A model generated the notes under the pieces. That model was not told the origin of the DNA. It worked only from the letters and a program-made list of their open reading frames with translations, and made no database searches. From E44-bin88 sp034419075 (GTDB lineage: Bacteria > Chloroflexota > Dehalococcoidia > Dehalococcoidales > BS750m-G39): a DNA stretch of 42,624 nucleotides. This document shows positions 8,742 to 17,184 of this stretch, piece by piece. Each line of letters begins with the position of its first letter. Position 1 is the first letter of the stretch. Position numbers and translations under genes: made by a program. Where the stretch lies: positions 1 through 42,624 of the forward strand of contig DAOULR010000024.1 in NCBI GenBank assembly GCA_034419075.1, read 5' to 3'.

Positions 8742-9554
8742 CTATTTGTCCAGCGTCTTCTGGATGGGGGTCTGGATGGGCCTCAGTGGCGAGCCGCCCG
8801 AGACGAGCAGGGCGTCACCGGTAACGTAGGAAGCCAGCTCGGAGGCCAAAAAGAGGGCGGCGCCAGCCACGTCCTCGATGGTACCCACCCTCTGCAGGGG
8901 GATGTCGCCCTTGCCCAGTTCATCGAAGAAGGCGTCCTTTTCTTTTTCACTGAGCTTGCCCAGCATGGGGTCGTAAAAGTCGGTTTTGACCGGGCCGGGC
9001 AAAAGGACGTTGACACAGATATTGAAGGGCGCCAGCGTGTGCGCTAAATCCAGGGTGAAGCCGATGATACCCATCTTGGCCGTGTGGTAGTGGATGCAGT
9101 GGGCGGGGGGGTTGACCGCCGCCGCCGAGGAGAGGTTTATTATACGGCCGTACTTCCGCTTCTTCATCTGGGGCACTACCGCTCTAGAGAATAAAAACAG
9201 GCTCTTCAGGTTAAGGGTGAGCACCTTATCCCAGTCGGCTTCGGGCATTTCCTCGATGGGTTTTGGTGCCACCAGCATGCCTCCCGCGTTGTTGACCAGT
9301 ATATCAATCTTGCCGAACTCAGCAACGGTCTTGTCCACCGCGGCTTTAACCTGCTTATCATTAAGGGCATTGCAGGCCAGGGCCAGGCCCTTCCCCCCTT
9401 TTTGGGTGATTTGGGCCAGCGTCTCTTCGGCACTCTTTTGGTCAATGTCGGCGATGACGATGGCACAGCCTTCCTCAGCAAATTTGAGGGCGATGCCTTT
9501 GCCGATGCCCTTAGCACCACCGGTGATAATAGCTACTCTATCGGCCAGTAACAT
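8742..9554 (-). CDS. Short-chain dehydrogenase/reductase (SDR), second copy
   Basis: The 270-residue protein has TGGAKGIGKG (cofactor loop), NNAGG, a catalytic Ser in INLSSAAAV and YHTAK with the standard 13-residue Ser-to-Tyr distance. Unlike the SDR at 7524 it retains the C-terminal VSGGSPL ending where the dinucleotide and substrate pocket close. Sequence similarity to the neighbouring SDR is only family-level. Substrate unknown. It converges on the cupin operon and is divergent from the AOR gene, suggesting it belongs functionally to this catabolic block. Confidence 0.93.
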   Translation of the reverse strand: MLLADRVAIITGGAKGIGKGIALKFAEEGCAIVIADIDQKSAEETLAQITQKGGKGLALACNALNDKQVKAAVDKTVAEFGKIDILVNNAGGMLVAPKPIEEMPEADWDKVLTLNLKSLFLFSRAVVPQMKKRKYGRIINLSSAAAVNPPAHCIHYHTAKMGIIGFTLDLAHTLAPFNICVNVLLPGPVKTDFYDPMLGKLSEKEKDAFFDELGKGDIPLQRVGTIEDVAGAALFLASELASYVTGDALLVSGGSPLRPIQTPIQKTLDK

Positions 9555-9623
9555 TTTGCCCTCCTTAGTCCCCCGAAGCTTTACCCATAGTAATTCTAAT
9601 CACTAGCAAATGCAATAGGGGTT

Positions 9624-9651
9624 TTGACAATCAAACGGCGGGGTGTATAGT
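9624..9651 (+). promoter_or_regulatory. Promoter of the aldehyde ferredoxin oxidoreductase gene
   Basis: TTGACA (9624-9629), a 16-base spacer and TATAGT (9646-9651), 31 bases before the ATG, with AAGGAG as ribosome site. Confidence 0.65.
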
Positions 9652-9682
9652 ATAGGGTGACCAAGATTTAAGGAGACGAGCT

Positions 9683-11527
9683 ATGCGAGGTTATGCGGGC
9701 AAGACGCTCTGGGTGGATTTATCCACAGGCAAGTTGGAAGACGAGGCGCTGGACGGGGAGCTTTGCCGACAGTTCATCGGTGGCTACGGGCTGGGGGCCA
9801 GGATTCTCTTCAGCCGGCAGAAGGCGGGGGTCGACCCGCTGGGTCCGGACAACATCCTCGGCCTGACCACGGGCATGCTCACCGGCACGCCGGGGATTTC
9901 GGCTTCGCGCTACATAATGGTGGGCAAGTCGCCGCTGACCGGGGGATGGGGCGACGCCAACTCGGGCGGCAACGTGGGGCCCCACCTAAAGTTCGCTGGC
10001 TACGATAATATCTTCTTTACGGGTATTGCCGATAAACCCGTCTATCTCTTCATCAATAACGGTAAGGCCGAGCTGAGGGACGCCGCCCACCTGATGGGCA
10101 AGGACAGCTTCGACACTGAAGATATACTCAAGTCCGAGCTGGGCCAGGACACCGAAATTGCCTGCATCGGGCCGGCGGGGGAAAAGGTAGCCCGCATCGC
10201 CGCCGTGATGAACAACAAGGGACGGGCGGCGGGGCGCTCGGGGCTGGGGGCGGTGATGGGTTCCAAGAAACTTAAGGCAATAGCCGTCAGGGGTAATCTC
10301 AAGGTGCCTATGGCCGACGAAGCCAAGGCTAACGAGCTGAGGAAGAAGTGCCTGGGCGAGCTGGCCGGTCATGTTGAGATGATGCGGGAAAAGGGCACGC
10401 CGGGCATCTTCAATGACTGCGCCGAGAACGGTGACACCCCGACCAAGAACTGGTCGGGCACAGCCACCATCGACTTCCCCGCTTACAAGGAAATCGGTGG
10501 CGACCCGGTCATCGCTCAGCAGGAGAGGCGCTACGGCTGCTGGCGTTGCCCCATCGCCTGCGGCGGGCACATGAAGGAGGGGAGGGGGGACTATAAATAC
10601 GAGGCGGGGGCACATAAGCCCGAATACGAGACGCTGGGTATGTTCGGCGCCGACTGCCTCAACAGCAACCTGGCCTCCATAATTAAACTAAACGACATCT
10701 GCAACCGCTACGGGGTGGACACTATCTCGGCGGGGGCGACCATGGCCTTTACCATCGAGTGCTACGAGAACGGGGTTATCACTAAAGCCGACACCGACGG
10801 CATCGAGATGACCTGGGGCAACCATAAGTCCATCGTGGCCATGACGGAGAGGATGGTAAAGCGGGAGGGTTTCGGCGATGTGCTGGCCGACGGAGTCAAA
10901 GTGGCCGCGGAGAGAATCGGCGGGGACGCCAGCAAGTTTGCCATGCATGTCAACGGGCAGGAGTTACCCGCCCACGACCCCAAGTTCGGCTACCACTGGG
11001 CGACCACCTACAGAATGGACGCCACCCCCGCCCGCCATACCCAGGGTCCGGGAATACCGGTACCAGGTATGGACCTGCCCGAACACGACCCCAAGGCCTT
11101 CAGCGGGCGCAGTGAAGCGCATAAGCTGGGCAGCGACTTCAGCCACGTGGTCAGCTGCACGGGCACCTGTATCTTCGGCTTCTGGGCGCTGCCCGATGTG
11201 GCCGCTTTCATTGATTTTATGAACGCCGTTTCGGGCTGGGGCTTCACCCGCGAGGAGATCTTTAAGACCGGGGAGAGAATCGCCAACATGCGGCAGGCCT
11301 TTAATATCCGCGAGGGTTTGAACCCCCTGCACTATAAGATTCCGGGGCGGATATACGGACACCCCGCGCCAACACAGGGGCCGCTAAAAGGGATAACCGT
11401 GGACGAGGATACCCTCTACAGCGAGTACCTGACGGCCATGGACTGGGACACCAAGACGACCAAGCCAGCCAAGCAAAAGCTGGTGGAGCTGGGTTTGGGG
11501 GACGTGGCCAGGGCGCTCTGGCCTTAA
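9683..11527 (+). CDS. Aldehyde ferredoxin oxidoreductase (AOR) family protein
   Basis: The 614-residue protein is full length for the AOR family. These enzymes use a tungsten or molybdenum bis-pyranopterin and one [4Fe-4S] cluster to oxidise aldehydes to carboxylic acids with ferredoxin as acceptor. The N-terminal domain has GGYGLGARILF and TGTPGISASRYIMVGKSPLTG, the pterin-contacting region. Cluster ligands are visible: CWRCPIAC (Cys286, Cys289, Cys293) and a fourth Cys in VVSCTGTC (Cys492 or Cys496). It is a single gene between opposed SDR and opine-dehydrogenase genes. The class is oxygen-sensitive, which fits an anaerobe. The exact aldehyde is not readable; some family members instead act on aromatic acids. 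Confidence 0.94.
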   Translation: MRGYAGKTLWVDLSTGKLEDEALDGELCRQFIGGYGLGARILFSRQKAGVDPLGPDNILGLTTGMLTGTPGISASRYIMVGKSPLTGGWGDANSGGNVGPHLKFAGYDNIFFTGIADKPVYLFINNGKAELRDAAHLMGKDSFDTEDILKSELGQDTEIACIGPAGEKVARIAAVMNNKGRAAGRSGLGAVMGSKKLKAIAVRGNLKVPMADEAKANELRKKCLGELAGHVEMMREKGTPGIFNDCAENGDTPTKNWSGTATIDFPAYKEIGGDPVIAQQERRYGCWRCPIACGGHMKEGRGDYKYEAGAHKPEYETLGMFGADCLNSNLASIIKLNDICNRYGVDTISAGATMAFTIECYENGVITKADTDGIEMTWGNHKSIVAMTERMVKREGFGDVLADGVKVAAERIGGDASKFAMHVNGQELPAHDPKFGYHWATTYRMDATPARHTQGPGIPVPGMDLPEHDPKAFSGRSEAHKLGSDFSHVVSCTGTCIFGFWALPDVAAFIDFMNAVSGWGFTREEIFKTGERIANMRQAFNIREGLNPLHYKIPGRIYGHPAPTQGPLKGITVDEDTLYSEYLTAMDWDTKTTKPAKQKLVELGLGDVARALWP

Positions 11528-11603
11528 AATACGAAAAGCGTTTTGATTGACCGTCAACATTAGCCTCCACCAGGACGATAGCCTGCGATCGTCTAGTCCT
11601 CTT

Positions 11604-11632
11604 TTGTGTTGATGTGCCTAATGTAATATAAT
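11604..11632 (+). promoter_or_regulatory. Promoter of the opine-dehydrogenase-like gene
   Basis: TTGTGT (11604-11609), a 17-base spacer and a perfect TATAAT (11627-11632), 36 bases before the ATG. Confidence 0.55.
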
Positions 11633-11668
11633 GCTAACTCAGTTTGTTGGCGGGATGAAGGAGTAGAA

Positions 11669-12766
11669 ATGCTGAAAAGAGTGGCTGTGCTGGGTGGGGG
11701 TAATGGCTCTCATACCATGGCCGCCGACCTGGCGCGGAAAGGGCTGGAGGTGCGCCTCTGCGAGGCGCCCGAATTCAAAAAATCTTTTGCCACCACCCTG
11801 GAGAGGCAGGAAGTAAGCCTTATCGATGCCAGTGGTACGGAGAAAATAGTCAAGCTGGCCCTGGCCACCACCGATTTCGAAAAAGCGGTAAAGGGCGCCG
11901 ATTACATCATGATGCCCATCCCCGCCCCCGGCCACGAACGCTTTTTCATGGCCATCATGCCCTACCTGGAGGACGGGCAGACCATCGTCAGCTGGCCGGG
12001 GAACTATGCCTCGCTCTATTTCGCCCGCATACTCAAAGAAGAGGAGATAAAAAAGAATATTACCCTGGCCGAGGGGCACACCCTGCCCTGGGGCTGTCGC
12101 CTTGATGATACAGGTAGAGTAAGGATTTTCGTCAATGCCTGGAAGCTGCTGCTGGCGGCGCTACCGGCTAAAGATACCGACAGGGTCGTCAAAGAATTAA
12201 AAGATTACTACCCGGTGGTGGCGGCATCAAACGTGCTGGAGACCTCGCTGAATAATTTAAATCCCATCGTGCACCCGGTGGGGACAATCCTCAACGCCGG
12301 CGCCATCGACAGCCGCCAGGACGATTTTCACCTCTACCGCGATGGCACCACCAAGTCAATCGCCGGTGCCATCAAGGCCATTTTCGAGGAGGTGAGCCAG
12401 GTCGGGGAGGCGGTGGGGGTAAAGATGCTGGAATATCCGGAAGAAACCTTCTGGCTTAAGAGCACCATCATGTCTTACTACTTTAAGACTCCCTTCGAAA
12501 TGGAGAGCACGGTGGCCAATATCAGCGGGCCTTCTTCAATGAAAAGCCGCTATATAACCGAGGACATACCCTACGGGCTGGTGCCCGTGGCTGGGCTGGC
12601 CTACAGCTACGGCGTTGACATACCCATTATTGATGCTACAATATGGCTGGCTTCGACTATCAACGGGGCGGACTACTATGGAGAGGGGAGGTCGTTGGGT
12701 GAGCTGGGTATAGCCGGCTTGAAGCGAGAAGACTTAAACAAAATTCTGAGAAAGGGATTTCTATAG
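11669..12766 (+). CDS. NAD/NADP octopine/nopaline (opine) dehydrogenase family protein
   Basis: The 365-residue protein starts with a Rossmann motif (VAVLGGGNGSHTMAADLARKG, glycines 9-13) and continues to the helical C-terminal domain with NPIVHPVGTILNAGAID, including the conserved His of opine dehydrogenases. The family makes or splits secondary amines from an amino acid and a 2-oxo acid with NAD(P)H. Start is the ATG after GAAGGAGTAGAA. It lies 86 bases upstream of an ABC importer, so the transporter may take up an opine or amino acid handled by this enzyme; that is inference from context. Confidence 0.87.
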   Translation: MLKRVAVLGGGNGSHTMAADLARKGLEVRLCEAPEFKKSFATTLERQEVSLIDASGTEKIVKLALATTDFEKAVKGADYIMMPIPAPGHERFFMAIMPYLEDGQTIVSWPGNYASLYFARILKEEEIKKNITLAEGHTLPWGCRLDDTGRVRIFVNAWKLLLAALPAKDTDRVVKELKDYYPVVAASNVLETSLNNLNPIVHPVGTILNAGAIDSRQDDFHLYRDGTTKSIAGAIKAIFEEVSQVGEAVGVKMLEYPEETFWLKSTIMSYYFKTPFEMESTVANISGPSSMKSRYITEDIPYGLVPVAGLAYSYGVDIPIIDATIWLASTINGADYYGEGRSLGELGIAGLKREDLNKILRKGFL

Positions 12767-12792
12767 AAGGGGGTGATGGATGCAATCTACCA

Positions 12793-12818
12793 GCCGAATC
12801 CAGTGATAGGAATTCGGC
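12793..12818 (+). promoter_or_regulatory. Stem-loop before the ABC substrate-binding protein gene
   Basis: GCCGAATCC pairs with GGAATTCGGC apart from one bulged A, with a 7-base loop. There is no following T-run, so it is not a simple terminator. It could be a protein-binding operator, an mRNA-stabilising hairpin or part of an attenuator. Confidence 0.35.
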
Positions 12819-12852
12819 GAAACAATAATCAGACTCTAAGGAGGTTTTTAAG

Positions 12853-13842
12853 ATGAAAAAGGGAATCATTCTAATGCTGGGAGTGTGTCTTATCCTGATT
12901 GCGGCTTCGTTGCCCGTCATGAGCGGCTGTGGCGAAGAGGAAATGTACACGGTCTGTATAAGCCAGATAGCCACCCATCCCGATCTGGACAACAACCGCC
13001 AGGGTATCATCGATGCCATGGCCGAGATGGGCTATATCGAGGGGGAGAACGTTGAGTTCGTCATCAGGAACGCCGAAGGCGACATGACGACGCAGGCTTC
13101 CATCGCCGACTACTTCGTCTCCTTAAACCCCGATATCATCCAGGCCATCACCACACCTACGGCGCAGACAATAGTTGCCGCCGCCGAGGGCACCGATATC
13201 CCCGTCATCTTCAGCTCGGTGACCGACCCGGTAACGGCGGGCTTGGTGCCCAGCTGGACGGAGGCTGGTGCTACTGTGACCGGCGTCAGCGACTGGTTCG
13301 AGATGCCGCCGCAGGTCGAGTTTATCCTTTCCGTGATGCCCGATGTCCAGGTTCTGGGCATCGCCTATAACCCCGGCGAGGTTAACGCCGCCGTGCAGGC
13401 GGAGGAACTGAAAGCCATCGCCCCCGATTACGGGTTGACCATAGTCGAGGCGACGGCCGCTTCCACCGCCGACGTCTATGCCGCAGGCATGTCCCTGGTG
13501 GGGCGCTGCGATGCGGTCTGGATTCCTACCTGCAACACCGTGGGCGGCGTTGGTATCGAGTCCATAATTCAGGTCGGTGAAGAGAACAGCCTGCCTATCT
13601 TCGGTTCGGCGCTGGGCATGATTTCGACCGGACTGGTCGGCGGCTGCAGCGTTGACTACTACTGGGTTGGCCAGCAGGCAGGCTACATGGCGGCCGATAT
13701 CCTCGACGGCGAGGATATCTCCAACATACCGCCGCTAAAGGCGGCCGTTTCCACCATCGTCTATCCGGAGGCGGCGGCGAGGATGGGAATAACCATCCCG
13801 CAGTCAGTGATAGATAGCGCCGATATCGTCCTGACGGACTAG
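12853..13842 (+). CDS. ABC transporter substrate-binding lipoprotein (TrpX-like)
   Basis: The 329-residue protein has a lipoprotein signal (hydrophobic run, lipobox VMSGC, Cys26). The mature part matches the ABC_sub_bind family of periplasmic-type binding proteins: YTVCISQIATHPDLDNNRQGIIDAMAEMGYIEGENVE, later ADYFVSLNPDIIQAITTPTAQTIVAAA and IPVIFSSVTDPV. Homologues are partnered by LivH-type permeases and are sometimes called TrpX; the ligand here is not determined. The ribosome site is TAAGGAGG before the ATG. First gene of the importer operon. Confidence 0.9.
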   Translation: MKKGIILMLGVCLILIAASLPVMSGCGEEEMYTVCISQIATHPDLDNNRQGIIDAMAEMGYIEGENVEFVIRNAEGDMTTQASIADYFVSLNPDIIQAITTPTAQTIVAAAEGTDIPVIFSSVTDPVTAGLVPSWTEAGATVTGVSDWFEMPPQVEFILSVMPDVQVLGIAYNPGEVNAAVQAEELKAIAPDYGLTIVEATAASTADVYAAGMSLVGRCDAVWIPTCNTVGGVGIESIIQVGEENSLPIFGSALGMISTGLVGGCSVDYYWVGQQAGYMAADILDGEDISNIPPLKAAVSTIVYPEAAARMGITIPQSVIDSADIVLTD

Positions 13843-13850
13843 ATAGAGAT

Positions 13851-13866
13851 AGCGCTATAGAGCGCT
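13851..13866 (+). repeat. Short inverted/direct repeat between importer genes
   Basis: AGCGCT-ATAG-AGCGCT can fold into a 6-bp hairpin. It lies between the binding-protein and permease genes, a place where hairpins often keep the binding-protein mRNA more abundant. Confidence 0.35.
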
Positions 13867-13927
13867 GAAAACTGAATAGTATATTGATTAGCTCATCCAG
13901 TACGGGTTCTAAAAGAAGGAGTGGCTA

Positions 13928-14839
13928 TTGGATGTAGTCGGTAATGTGTTGTCCTTTTCCTTCTACGAAGGACTGGTTTTCGGGCTGGTTGCCATCGGCG
14001 TTTATCTGACGCTGAGGGTGCTGGCCTTCCCCGACCTTACCGTAGACGGAAGCTACACGCTGGGTGGGGCGGTGGCGGCGGTGCTAATCGTGGCTGGGGT
14101 TAACCCCTTTCTGGCCAGCCTAGCGGCTATCGGCGCTGGCTTTTGCGCGGGGCTAATCACTGGCATTCTTAACACCAAGCTGAGGATACCCGCTTTGCTG
14201 GCGGGCATCCTGATGATGGTGGGGTTGTACTCCATCAACCTCAGGATTATGAGCGGGGCTAACGTTTCCCTGCTCCGCGAGGTGACCGCCTTCGACATGG
14301 TCGCCGACCTTCTGGGCATGCGTAGCGGCAGCATTGTCGTCTCCATCATCTTAGCGCTGGTGATTGCCGCCATCGTCTTTTTCATCCTGAACTGGTTTTT
14401 GCGCACCGAAATCGGCCTGTCGCTTAGAGCCACGGGCGATAACGAGCAGATGGTGCGCTCGCTGGGAGGGGATACCGATAAGAACGTCCTGCTCGGCTGC
14501 GCCATCTCCAACGGGCTGGTGGGGCTGGCGGGGGCTATCGTCGCCCAGGGGCAGGGCTTCGCCGACGTGGGCATGGGCATTGGCATGATCGTCATGGGCC
14601 TGGCCTCGGTGATAATCGGAGAGGCGCTCTTCCGTCCCAAGGGCGTGGCCTGGCTGCTGATAGCGGCGGTGGGTGGGGCTTTCGTCTACCGCCTCTTTAT
14701 CACCATCGCCCTGCGGATGGGCATGGCCCCCGGTGACCTGAAGCTGATTACGGCGGTGCTGGTGGTTATCGCCCTGGCCATACCCTACATCAGGAAGAAA
14801 GCGCGGCGGGAGTGGATACCGCCCGCGGTGAGATGGTAG
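13928..14839 (+). CDS. ABC transporter permease, LivH/TrpY-like
   Basis: The 303-residue protein has eight to nine hydrophobic segments and the branched-chain-type permease features, including ATGDNEQMVRSLGGDTDKNVLLGCAISNGLVGLAGA, the cytoplasmic loop that contacts the ATPase. Start is TTG at 13928, seven bases after AAGGAG; no better start exists nearby. It should form a homodimeric channel with the ATPase encoded next, 12 bases downstream of its stop. Confidence 0.9.
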   Translation: MDVVGNVLSFSFYEGLVFGLVAIGVYLTLRVLAFPDLTVDGSYTLGGAVAAVLIVAGVNPFLASLAAIGAGFCAGLITGILNTKLRIPALLAGILMMVGLYSINLRIMSGANVSLLREVTAFDMVADLLGMRSGSIVVSIILALVIAAIVFFILNWFLRTEIGLSLRATGDNEQMVRSLGGDTDKNVLLGCAISNGLVGLAGAIVAQGQGFADVGMGIGMIVMGLASVIIGEALFRPKGVAWLLIAAVGGAFVYRLFITIALRMGMAPGDLKLITAVLVVIALAIPYIRKKARREWIPPAVRW

Positions 14840-14851
14840 AGGATATTATAA

Positions 14852-15667
14852 ATGAGCGCTGAGATTCTGCTGACACTTAAAGGAATAAGCAAGATATTTT
14901 CGCGGGGCACCATCGACGAGGTGAAGGCCTTAAACAACATCAACCTCGAGGTCAGGGCCGAGGATTACATCACCGTTATCGGCAGTAACGGCGCCGGCAA
15001 GACGACCATGCTCAACGTCGTCAGCGGCGTTTTTCCCCCGGAGAAGGGGGGCAAGGTCATCGTCGACGGCACCGATATCGCTAACTTAAGCGAGTACAAA
15101 CACGCCAGATACGTGGGGCGGGTCTATCAGGACCCAAATATCGGCACGGCGGCTAAGATGACCATCGAAGAAAACCTGGCCATGGCCATACTCAGGGGGA
15201 AACCGCGGGGATTGCGGGCGGCCAGCAACAAAGAGCGGCGGGAGGAGTTCTGCGAGGCGCTGGCGCCGCTTAAACTGGGGCTGGAGAACCGGTTGAATGC
15301 CCTGGTGGGTACGCTTTCCAGCGGGCAGAGGCAGGCGGTGGCGCTGGTGATGGCCACCATAAGCCGCCCGGCCTTGTTACTGCTCGACGAGCACAGCGCT
15401 AACCTCGACCCCCGCACCGCCCAGATAGTCTTGGAGCTGACCGAGATGATTGTCAAGCGGGAAAAGATAACCACGCTGATGGTGACCCACAACATGGAGC
15501 TGGCCCTGCGTTACGGCAACCGCCTTATCATGATGCACGAGGGCCGCATTGTGGTTGACTTAGATCGCAAGCAGCGCACGGACTTAACCATCAACGACCT
15601 GATAACCGCCTTCGAGCGCGCCAGCGGCAGCAAGTTCAACGAGGACGAACTCCTGCTCAGGGGTTAG
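14852..15667 (+). CDS. ABC transporter ATP-binding protein
   Basis: The 271-residue protein has Walker A GSNGAGKTT (44-52), a Q-loop region VYQDPNIGTAAKMT, the ABC signature LSSGQRQ, Walker B LLLLDEHSANLDP and the switch His in MVTHNMELA. It energises the importer encoded by the two preceding genes. Gene order (binding protein, permease, ATPase) and spacing mark one operon. It converges with the small Cys-containing gene, stops separated by two bases. Confidence 0.95.
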   Translation: MSAEILLTLKGISKIFSRGTIDEVKALNNINLEVRAEDYITVIGSNGAGKTTMLNVVSGVFPPEKGGKVIVDGTDIANLSEYKHARYVGRVYQDPNIGTAAKMTIEENLAMAILRGKPRGLRAASNKERREEFCEALAPLKLGLENRLNALVGTLSSGQRQAVALVMATISRPALLLLDEHSANLDPRTAQIVLELTEMIVKREKITTLMVTHNMELALRYGNRLIMMHEGRIVVDLDRKQRTDLTINDLITAFERASGSKFNEDELLLRG

Positions 15668-15669
15668 TT

Positions 15670-15981
15670 TTAGTCCCCGGCTTCCCGCCCCCAGCCTTGC
15701 ATGAGCTCTTTTAACTTCTGCGCCAGCTTGGGGTCGTGGCGCAGGCGCTCGATAAAGACAGGACAGCCTTCCAGTATCGAGTTCTGGGCGGCGGAGGCCA
15801 TGCTGGAGAGCAGGTTTTGCATGCCCAGGTCGGCGGGCTGGGAGATTTCCGTTCCCGGAGAGGATTCGAGCTGGCGGCGGATGTCCTCGGCGGTAAATCT
15901 CATCGGCATAACGCAGGCCTTGTACCACGGGCAGTCCTTGCACTGGGCTATGGCGTAGGCTTCGTCTAAAACATCACCCAT
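15670..15981 (-). CDS. Small Cys-containing protein of unknown function, 103 aa
   Basis: The protein is soluble and carries QCKDCPWYKACVMPMRF near residues 13-29, three cysteines (C-x-x-C-x5-C) that could bind a metal or iron-sulfur cluster, and one more Cys in EGCPVFIERL. I do not recognise the family. It is the last gene of the thiol-redox operon, 10 bases behind the double-TlpA gene, although it has no signal peptide and should remain in the cytoplasm. Confidence 0.7.
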   Translation of the reverse strand: MGDVLDEAYAIAQCKDCPWYKACVMPMRFTAEDIRRQLESSPGTEISQPADLGMQNLLSSMASAAQNSILEGCPVFIERLRHDPKLAQKLKELMQGWGREAGD

Positions 15982-15991
15982 ATCTAACCCC

Positions 15992-17173
15992 CTATTGGCT
16001 AAGAAGCTGGTTTAGGATTTCCTCTATATCCTCATAGCTGTGGAAAGGACCGAGCTTTATGACCTGAATGACGCCTTGGCTGTCGATAAAGAAGGTGCGC
16101 GGGATGCTGTTTGCTTCATACTCATCCGAGACAATGTAGTCTTTATCAACCGCTACCGGGAAGGATACGTCCTCTTCCTGCATGCAGGTGGCTACCTCGG
16201 CCGGCCTGTCGCCGCGGGCGATGGTCAGCAGCACTACCTCCTCCGTTGTCGACCATTCGTCGTAGAGCTGCTGTATGTAGGGCAGTTCGGAGATGCAGGC
16301 GCTACATGTGGTCGACCAGAAGTTGAGCACGACCAGCTTGCCCCTGGAATCGCTTAAGGAGGAGATTTGACCCTCAGCATCTTGAAAACGGAAATCGAGG
16401 GCCATATCGCCGACCTCGGGCTCCTCGCCGCTGGTATTCTGGTCGCAATCGACTATCATGTCCAGCCCGCTCAAATCGAGCTCGCCGACGGGCAGGCCGA
16501 GAAGCGGGTTTAAGTCTGCTTCTATATCGGCATAGCTGTGGAAATAACCGCGGTGTATGACCCGAATAACGCCTTCGCTATCAATAAAGAAGGTGCGCGG
16601 GATACCGGTTACTTTATACTCCCCTGAGACTATGATGGATCTATCCACCAGTACCGGGAAGAAGACCTCTTTTTCCTGCATGAAGGTGACCACCTCGGCT
16701 GGCTCATCGCCGCGGGCGATGGTCAGCAGCACTACCTCCTCCGTTGTCGGCCATTCGTCGTAGAGCCGCTGTATGTAGGGCAGTTCGGCGGTGCAGAAGC
16801 CACACTTGGTCCCCCAGAAGTTGAGTATAACCACCCTGCCCCTGAAATCGCTTAAAGAGAAAGTGGTGCCGACGGAATCCTGAAAGCGGAAGTCGAGGGC
16901 CGTATCGCCGACCACGGGGTCCTCACCGCTGGTATTCTCATCGCAGTCGACTATAAGGCCCAGCACGCTCAAATCTGGGTTAGCGAGCTCTTCGCCGTTG
17001 GGCTCACCGCCGTTAGGTAGTTCACCGTTGGGCTCACCACCGTTAGGCACCTCTCCATTATCTTCGCCATTGGGCACATAGCCGTTGCTTTCAGTGCCGT
17101 TACAGCCGACGGCCGTAACCAACCCCATGACCACCACCAGCACCAGCGTTATTATCGCTATTACCCTAGCCAT
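15992..17173 (-). CDS. Lipoprotein with two tandem TlpA/ResA-like thioredoxin domains
   Basis: The 393-residue protein has a signal peptide with lipobox (TAVGC, Cys24), a low-complexity spacer of repeated NGGEPNGE units (about residues 31-64), and two thioredoxin-fold domains. Domain 1 has the redox pair in NFWGTKCGFC (Cys124, Cys127) and domain 2 in NFWSTTCSAC (Cys290, Cys293). The CxxC pairs are exactly 166 residues apart, and stretches around 16230-16290 and 16730-16790 are almost identical at the DNA level, so the gene arose by a recent internal 498-bp duplication. The dipeptide inside CxxC differs (GF against SA), implying different redox potentials. Likely role: extracytoplasmic disulfide reduction, fed by the CcdA encoded upstream. 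Confidence 0.92.
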   Translation of the reverse strand: MARVIAIITLVLVVVMGLVTAVGCNGTESNGYVPNGEDNGEVPNGGEPNGELPNGGEPNGEELANPDLSVLGLIVDCDENTSGEDPVVGDTALDFRFQDSVGTTFSLSDFRGRVVILNFWGTKCGFCTAELPYIQRLYDEWPTTEEVVLLTIARGDEPAEVVTFMQEKEVFFPVLVDRSIIVSGEYKVTGIPRTFFIDSEGVIRVIHRGYFHSYADIEADLNPLLGLPVGELDLSGLDMIVDCDQNTSGEEPEVGDMALDFRFQDAEGQISSLSDSRGKLVVLNFWSTTCSACISELPYIQQLYDEWSTTEEVVLLTIARGDRPAEVATCMQEEDVSFPVAVDKDYIVSDEYEANSIPRTFFIDSQGVIQVIKLGPFHSYEDIEEILNQLLSQ

Positions 17174-17184
17174 CTATAACCCTC

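Noticed and set aside
9986..10615. 209-codon frame antisense to the aldehyde ferredoxin oxidoreductase gene
   Set aside because: It lies wholly within a well-supported gene; high-GC third positions commonly open antisense frames.
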